A stretch of DNA of 56,156 nt from Clostridia bacterium. GTDB lineage: Bacteria > Bacillota > Clostridia > Christensenellales > SZUA-584. Where the stretch lies: assembly GCA_003249555.1 (NCBI GenBank), contig QKIQ01000005.1, forward strand, positions 1 through 56,156, read 5' to 3'. Below are positions 51,276 to 56,156 of this stretch, one piece after another; position 1 is the stretch's first letter, and each line of letters opens with the position of its first letter. The position numbers and the translations under genes are program-made. The notes under the pieces are model-generated. The model searched no databases. It worked only from the letters and a program-made list of their open reading frames with translations, and was not told the DNA's origin.

Positions 51276-52388
51276 TTAAACCAGATTTTCTTCGTTGAGC
51301 ACATCCAGCGTACCCAAGAATTTGCCGTCTTTTCGTATCAGCTCGCCGTCGAAATAAATTTCACCGCCACCGTACTCGGGGCGCTGTATCAATACGAGAT
51401 CCCAATGTACGGCGCTCTCGTTGCCGTTATCCGCATCCTCATAGCACGAACCGGGCGTTAAGTGGATAGACCCTGCGATCTTTTCGTCAAACAGGGTATC
51501 GCACATTGGGTGCAGAATATACGGGTTGACGCCAAAGGCGAATTCGCCAAGATATCGCGCGCCTTCGTCGGTATCGAGTATCTTGTTTAAACGCTCGGTA
51601 TCGTTGGCCTTCGCATCCACAATCTTTCCATTTTTAAATTCAAAATAGATGTTTTCAAACTTGAAGCCCTGTGAGAACGACGGCGTATTATATGTGATGT
51701 GCCCGTTCGCGCTGTTCTTTAAAGGCGCGGTATAGATCTCGCCGTCGGGTATGTTCATGTGTCCTGAGCACTTCTTGGACGGAATCCCCTTGACTGAGAA
51801 CTTAAGGTCGGTCCCGGGACCTTTGAGGTGTACTTCGTCAACCGTTCTCAGGCGCTCCTTCATTACATCCATCGCCTTGTCCATTTTTGAGTAGTTAAGG
51901 TTGCAGACGTTGAAATAGAAATCCTCAAACTGTTCGGTGCTCATGTTTGCCAGCTGTGCCATGGATCCGTTGGGAAAGCGCAGCACCACCCATTTCGTTT
52001 TTTTCACGCGCAGTTCATGATGCACCTGCCTGGAGTAGATAGAGCGGTAAAGCTTTAGCTTTTCCTCATCCACATCGGAAAGCTCGGAGGTGTTGTAAGA
52101 GCCGCGAAACGCGACGTAAGCGTCCATATCGCGCATCAACGTGGCGTCATAGCGTGTCAGGTCTTCAATCTGCTCCTTGGTGGCGTTTTGCAGCAGCGCG
52201 CGCTGAATGCGCTGGTTGCGGATCCAGCTGAACGGCACGCCGCCCGCATCATATACCTCTTTGATGAGCTGCATTGAGAGCTCTTCGGGGCAGTCGAAAT
52301 TTTCAATCAATACACGTTCGCCTTTTTTGACGGACATGGAATAGTTCACAAGGGAATGACAAAGCTTTTTTAGTCTCGGATCGATCAT
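51276..52388 (-). CDS. M29-family aminopeptidase
   Basis: This 370-residue cytoplasmic metallo-aminopeptidase resembles AmpS/PepS/thermophilic T. It begins MIDPRLKKLCHSLVNYSMSV, and has family regions NIPDGEIYTAPL, GARYLGEFAFGVNP and GSIHLTPGSCYEDADNGN, in which Glu, His and Asp bind the two metals. It releases amino acids from peptide N-termini. Its start overlaps the glycosyltransferase stop by four bases. Confidence 0.93.
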   Translation of the reverse strand: MIDPRLKKLCHSLVNYSMSVKKGERVLIENFDCPEELSMQLIKEVYDAGGVPFSWIRNQRIQRALLQNATKEQIEDLTRYDATLMRDMDAYVAFRGSYNTSELSDVDEEKLKLYRSIYSRQVHHELRVKKTKWVVLRFPNGSMAQLANMSTEQFEDFYFNVCNLNYSKMDKAMDVMKERLRTVDEVHLKGPGTDLKFSVKGIPSKKCSGHMNIPDGEIYTAPLKNSANGHITYNTPSFSQGFKFENIYFEFKNGKIVDAKANDTERLNKILDTDEGARYLGEFAFGVNPYILHPMCDTLFDEKIAGSIHLTPGSCYEDADNGNESAVHWDLVLIQRPEYGGGEIYFDGELIRKDGKFLGTLDVLNEENLV

Positions 52389-53308
52389 AGTTCCTCCAAA
52401 TTAATTTGTTCCTCAATGATATAAAGTGGCCGCGCTTTGGCCTCATCGTATATTCTGCCCAAATATAGGCCGAAAATGCCAAGGCAGATAAACAGGCAGG
52501 AAACAAGACCAAACACCAGCGAAAAAATAATGTGCAGATATGTCCATGCGCCTGTTAAGAAAAAAATGACTGAAAGCACCAGATAGATGAATGCCGCGGC
52601 AGACAGAACAATACCCAAGACAAGAGGGAATTTAAGCGGCTTATTGGAAAACGACGTGATACCGTCGCCCGCGAGCTTGAGCATTTTCTTCATTGAATAT
52701 TTTGTTTCACCGGCGGCCCGTTCGTCCCGCACATAATCGATAGGGACCGCTTTAAAGCCCGACCATGCCGCGAGCCCCCGTAGGAACCGGTTTCGCTCGG
52801 GCATGCTGCTGAGCGTGTCGCACACCTTTCTGTCAATCAGCCGGAAATCGCCTGTGTTAGAAGGGATATATTGACCGCCGAGCCACTTCAACACGCGGTA
52901 GTATACCCATGCGGTCAGCTTTTTGAATACGGTTTCACCTTTTCGCTTGATGCGGCGCCCGTAAACGATGTCTGCACCATCCCGCCACATTTTCGCCATG
53001 TCGGGAATAAGCTCGGGCGGGTCCTGCAGATCGCAGTCGATGATGACCACGGCTTGTCCTTTGCTTTTGGCCATGCCTGCGGATACAGCCTCCTGATGCC
53101 CGAAGTTACGCGAAAAGCTTAACACCTTCACGCATTTGTCCTCTGCCGCAATTTCGCGAAGTTTTTTTAACGTATCATCACGCGAACCGTCGTTGATAAA
53201 TATCAGCTCGTAATCGCCAAGTGAATCCATCACATTTTTGATTCGCTGATAAGAAAGGTTGAGTACGGCCTCTTCATTATAGGCCGGTATTACGACAGAG
53301 TATTTCAT
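52385..53308 (-). CDS. Family 2 glycosyltransferase with two C-terminal membrane segments (DPM1/GtrB-like)
   Basis: This protein of 307 residues starts with YSVVIPAYNEEAVLNLSYQR and carries the donor-binding DD-like motif VVIIDCDLQDPPELIP (about 82-97), then RRIKRKGETVFKKL and the acceptor region NTGDFRLIDRKV. Two hydrophobic segments close the protein (about 225-250 and 260-290). Relatives transfer a sugar from a nucleotide donor to a polyprenyl phosphate on the membrane. It is translationally coupled with the aminopeptidase gene. Confidence 0.93.
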   Translation of the reverse strand: MKYSVVIPAYNEEAVLNLSYQRIKNVMDSLGDYELIFINDGSRDDTLKKLREIAAEDKCVKVLSFSRNFGHQEAVSAGMAKSKGQAVVIIDCDLQDPPELIPDMAKMWRDGADIVYGRRIKRKGETVFKKLTAWVYYRVLKWLGGQYIPSNTGDFRLIDRKVCDTLSSMPERNRFLRGLAAWSGFKAVPIDYVRDERAAGETKYSMKKMLKLAGDGITSFSNKPLKFPLVLGIVLSAAAFIYLVLSVIFFLTGAWTYLHIIFSLVFGLVSCLFICLGIFGLYLGRIYDEAKARPLYIIEEQINLEEL

Positions 53309-53488
53309 ATATACTGCTTACCTCCGGTTTCGAATACGATTATATAACACCGCGGGAAACAATTCAAAACAAATACGTACGAATAATGTAAAAGTTTGAT
53401 GACTATTGTCAGTTTTAGCTATTGCGGCTGCGAAAAATTACTGATAAAATAAATGGCATAATAAACCAATGCTGAAAGGAATAAACCT

Positions 53489-55228
53489 ATGCTGGCAATC
53501 ATTGCAGTGTTTGATGCGGCGGGCTTTAAAGAATCTTACCGCTTGAGCGGCCGTGCGTTTTTGCAGGCTGAAAAGATCTATCCCGATTTGCAAAAAAAGC
53601 TTGGCTTGGTTAAGACAGTGATTGCCTATCAGGCGGGGCAAAGCGGTGAGAAAAGCAGGGCTTTGGCATTGCCGCTCAACGGCTTTGACTTGGAGACAAA
53701 CGGCTTTACACTAAAGCTGAGAGCAGCCCAAAAGCTGGGTGTGAAAAGCGCTGCAGTGGGCGGCGAGATCTATCGAGTATCTACGCAAAACGGATGGTTG
53801 AACGAAGCGGGGCATGCGCCGTTGCTTTTCTTTATGCCGCGAGAAGACTTTGCGGTACTGTGCAAACGTCTTAAACGTGACGAGCAAACGCAGCTGCTGC
53901 TGGAGAAAGGCGATTACAAGGGTGTTTGTATGCTGTATGCGCCGCTGCGAAATGTGAAAACCGATCCGCAGGTGTGGGATAATGCCGATGCATTATATAA
54001 TTTGGGGCTTGCGTGCAGCAAGCTTGCCACCACGCTGCTGATCAAAGCCGGAGAAAGCAAAAAGCTTGATGAAGCCAAGCAGTACCGCAGCTTTTGCGTG
54101 GCGTTTCTAAAGCGCGGCGCGGCGCTGGAGCAATACAATGCGCGGTGCGCCACGGCGCTTGCCTATCGCTATTATTCCAACGTGCATGAGCTAATGCGCC
54201 CAGGAGAGCGGCGCGATCAGGACTTGGGTCAGGAAATCGATAACGCAAACGAGTGGCTGAGCCGCGCGCTGGAGATCTATCCGCAGAGCATACGCAACAA
54301 CTACCGCAAGGGCAAGCTCATCATCGAAAAGCAGGCGCCGTATCTGCTGTTTGGCAAGCGCGCTTTTGGCGCAAGGGAGGCCGAGCTGCTGCGTGAGATC
54401 CGCGAGGTGGGCGAGGAGCATCTTGCGACCGCGATATCGCTGTATGAAGCGCTGGAAGACGGCGAGGAAAAACAGCGCAATACGCGGGAATACGCCAAAG
54501 CGCTTTTTGTGCTGGGCAATTATTATACCGACGATGCGTATCTGCCGGTTCACGAGTATTATCTTCGCATCATCGCAGGTTCCAATACGCCGTGCCATGT
54601 TCAGACGATATCAAAGCTCGATCTGCAAAGCGCCGCAGAGCTGCTGGAAAAGTGTTACCGCGCCGAGACGGACTTCCCGCTGAGTAAGCTCGACACAAAG
54701 GCGCTCGCCGCGCTGCAAAAGGAATGGACGCGCGCGCCATCCGAAAAGCTTTATCGCTTGGGCTGTGCGTACAGCGGCATGGCGTTTGTGTCAAGCGCGA
54801 CTGGAGAAGACGCAAAGGCGCACGCCAAGAGGGCTTTGCGCTATCTGGAAGCGGCCAAGCGCGTGACGGAAAGATACACAGACCGCAAGCACAACACATG
54901 GCACATCAGCGAAAAGATAGCGTGGGTTTATATATACATGGGGCAGTATGACCGCGCGGCAAAGCTGCTTGTGCGTTCACGTGCGGGATACATCGTCAAC
55001 ACATATGCCATCGCGCTGATGCTGACGGGCGGCGAAGGCGCGTTTGACAAGGCGCGGCAGGCACTGCACAGCGCCTCAGGCGACAGGCGCAATCTCGCTG
55101 CGGAATTGTCTGCCCTGCTCTGCGCTTACGCGTGCAAGAAAACGGGGCATGAGGTTCCGCCGATGCCCAAAACGCTGTCTGTTAAGAATGCGCGATTGGC
55201 GGCGGTGCTGGGGCTAGAGGCTAAGTAA
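53489..55228 (+). CDS. Large TPR-type repeat protein of unknown function
   Basis: This 579-residue protein has no signal peptide. Residues 1-130 form a globular part (MLAIIAVFDAAGFKESY...). From about 150 onward it is a chain of helical hairpins: ALYNLGLACSKLATTLL, ALYNL- and AYRYYSN-like TPR helices, LFVLGNYYTDDAYL, and WHISEKIAWVYIYMGQYDRAAKLL near the C-terminus. TPR proteins mediate protein-protein contacts. I recognise no partner. Base composition is GC-rich here, unlike the previous AT-rich genes, with an AAAGGAAT site upstream. Confidence 0.75.
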   Translation: MLAIIAVFDAAGFKESYRLSGRAFLQAEKIYPDLQKKLGLVKTVIAYQAGQSGEKSRALALPLNGFDLETNGFTLKLRAAQKLGVKSAAVGGEIYRVSTQNGWLNEAGHAPLLFFMPREDFAVLCKRLKRDEQTQLLLEKGDYKGVCMLYAPLRNVKTDPQVWDNADALYNLGLACSKLATTLLIKAGESKKLDEAKQYRSFCVAFLKRGAALEQYNARCATALAYRYYSNVHELMRPGERRDQDLGQEIDNANEWLSRALEIYPQSIRNNYRKGKLIIEKQAPYLLFGKRAFGAREAELLREIREVGEEHLATAISLYEALEDGEEKQRNTREYAKALFVLGNYYTDDAYLPVHEYYLRIIAGSNTPCHVQTISKLDLQSAAELLEKCYRAETDFPLSKLDTKALAALQKEWTRAPSEKLYRLGCAYSGMAFVSSATGEDAKAHAKRALRYLEAAKRVTERYTDRKHNTWHISEKIAWVYIYMGQYDRAAKLLVRSRAGYIVNTYAIALMLTGGEGAFDKARQALHSASGDRRNLAAELSALLCAYACKKTGHEVPPMPKTLSVKNARLAAVLGLEAK

Positions 55229-55300
55229 CAACTTTATCGCATTTTATCCGCTTTAAATTTATATAATAGGGCTATACTGTGGTTGGAAATATTATGCCAA

Positions 55301-56156
55301 TCAGTACATCACCCCTCTGTCGATAATCGAACCGTCTAAGGCGTTAATTGTGACAAAGCATATCTCTGACCCCGGTGTGACGCCGCTCGGCACCGCGTTT
55401 TCATCATACCCGATAAAGCTCCACGTGGGTATCAGCTTGTAATCACCTTCACTGTCTTTCATCAATACCTTGGTGAATCCAAGCTCAATGCGGTTGATGT
55501 GGATTTGCGTCGCTTCCGCAAATACGCTTGTGTTTTCGGTATCTAAATTGCTCAGCGGCTCTGGCGAGAGCAGAAAATCCATTTGCTGTAAAAACCGCTC
55601 TTGTACCTTCTCCCAAGCGAGGATGCGAACATTGTCATTATCAACCACAACGACATCCGACGGGTTTTTCCAATGCACCTTCATTACCCGCCCTTCCAAG
55701 GTTTCAATTTGGAGAAACTCGGGTGTCAGTAAATCCATGACAATAGTTCCGTCCGAATCCAACGTCTGCGTCCCAAGGTGTGTGTTCGTATATGTTTCAA
55801 GCAGCCCGTTTTCCGTTCTGGTATAGTAGTAGCAGTAACCGTTTTCGCCTTTGCATACAGTATCAAGCTGCATGTAATCGATCTTCATGTTTGCGACAAG
55901 CGCATCGATCTGCTTTTTTTCGTTTTGGAATGTGATATCATCGGAAAAAAGGCTGGGATTAACAAAACGATCGATTTGATAATCAGTCGCTTTTCGCGCC
56001 GCATCTTCCATGAAAAAATCAGAGCCACGGCAATTGCTTCCTTCCACACTCCAGTTGACGAAATCAAAATATGTGATGTGATCGTTATCGTACGCAATCA
56101 TATTGCTTTGATGTGACCCGCCCACATCTTTCAACGTAAAGCTCGCTTGCTCTAAA
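55301..56156 (-). CDS. Hypothetical protein, cut at the window edge
   Basis: The frame stays open to the window's end, so only the C-terminal ~285 residues are seen. They contain mixed charged and beta-rich sequence with no membrane span, and match no family I can name with certainty; the pattern (late EAT QIHINRIELGFTKVLMKD, GSEICFVTINALDGSIIDRG) resembles extracytoplasmic lipoprotein domains in Firmicutes that carry a PepSY-like end, where YxxxDAxTGxI-type sequence occurs. It is convergent with the TPR gene. Confidence 0.65.
   Translation of the reverse strand, partial: LEQASFTLKDVGGSHQSNMIAYDNDHITYFDFVNWSVEGSNCRGSDFFMEDAARKATDYQIDRFVNPSLFSDDITFQNEKKQIDALVANMKIDYMQLDTVCKGENGYCYYYTRTENGLLETYTNTHLGTQTLDSDGTIVMDLLTPEFLQIETLEGRVMKVHWKNPSDVVVVDNDNVRILAWEKVQERFLQQMDFLLSPEPLSNLDTENTSVFAEATQIHINRIELGFTKVLMKDSEGDYKLIPTWSFIGYDENAVPSGVTPGSEICFVTINALDGSIIDRGVMY

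Noticed and set aside
1..56156. CRISPR array or transposase gene
   Set aside because: No regularly spaced direct repeats of 25-40 bases and no transposase or integrase motifs were found on either strand. The only mobile-type traces are the small repeat at 28659 and the uncertain fragments at 270 and 7931.

Overview
The window reads as chromosome of an anaerobic, spore-forming, low-to-mid GC Gram-positive of the class Clostridia. The evidence is a SpoVT regulator, a T-box in front of ileS, a c-di-GMP-I riboswitch, the block rpmH-rnpA-yidD-yidC-jag, a DnaD/DnaI-type primosome pair, strong AGGAGG ribosome binding sites, consensus sigma-A promoters, and a glutamate synthase split into five genes with ferredoxin-like parts. 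I cannot name a species.

Layout. 1-395: a tRNA/tmRNA-like 3' end followed by a terminator. 396-6690: a divergent sugar module, with a large LacI-type regulator fused to an ABC solute-binding domain facing an RbsB/RbsA/RbsC-like transporter. 6740-13180: D-lactate-type dehydrogenase, an intron-like RNA remnant, a TetR/FAD-oxidoreductase pair, an MscS channel, a c-di-GMP riboswitch with its own promoter, and YqeY. 13330-16090 (minus): jag, yidC, yidD, rnpA, rpmH. 16320-21920: a Ca2+-type P-ATPase coupled to a PHP histidinol-phosphatase, then a Ktr/Trk potassium uptake pair. 21940-22510: non-coding, with a possible structured RNA. 22605-27660: the split glutamate synthase operon. 27770-28715: an AT-rich orphan gene abutting a small inverted-repeat element. 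28780-33850 (minus): sugar isomerase, oligoendopeptidase F, and the DnaI-like/DnaD pair. 34127-43082: a degenerate HD-GYP protein, cupin/AraC pair, T-box-ileS, CPBP protease, and a leaderless SDR coupled to a nitroreductase. 43089-48935 (minus): a J-domain/degenerate-GGDEF fusion, a two-gene chromate-type transporter translationally overlapped with aconitase, SpoVT, and a peroxiredoxin behind two copies of a palindrome. 49205-56156: small membrane protein, VOC protein, TspO, a DUF3298-like protein, M29 aminopeptidase coupled to a DPM1-like glycosyltransferase, a large TPR protein, and a gene cut by the window edge.

The most unusual items are the LacI-solute-binding fusion (396-2654), the J-domain/GGDEF-remnant protein (43089-44291), and the HD-GYP protein that has lost all its metal ligands except the HD pair (34127-35779). 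The last two sit in the same 56 kb as a c-di-GMP riboswitch that does not obviously control a gene. Together they suggest c-di-GMP domains reused for non-enzymatic purposes. Other notable points are a leaderless start for the SDR gene, a hairpin that hides the mscS ribosome binding site, a DnaD protein with four repeat modules, and an rpmH cluster without dnaA beside it. All function calls rest on reading motifs by eye; no database search was possible.
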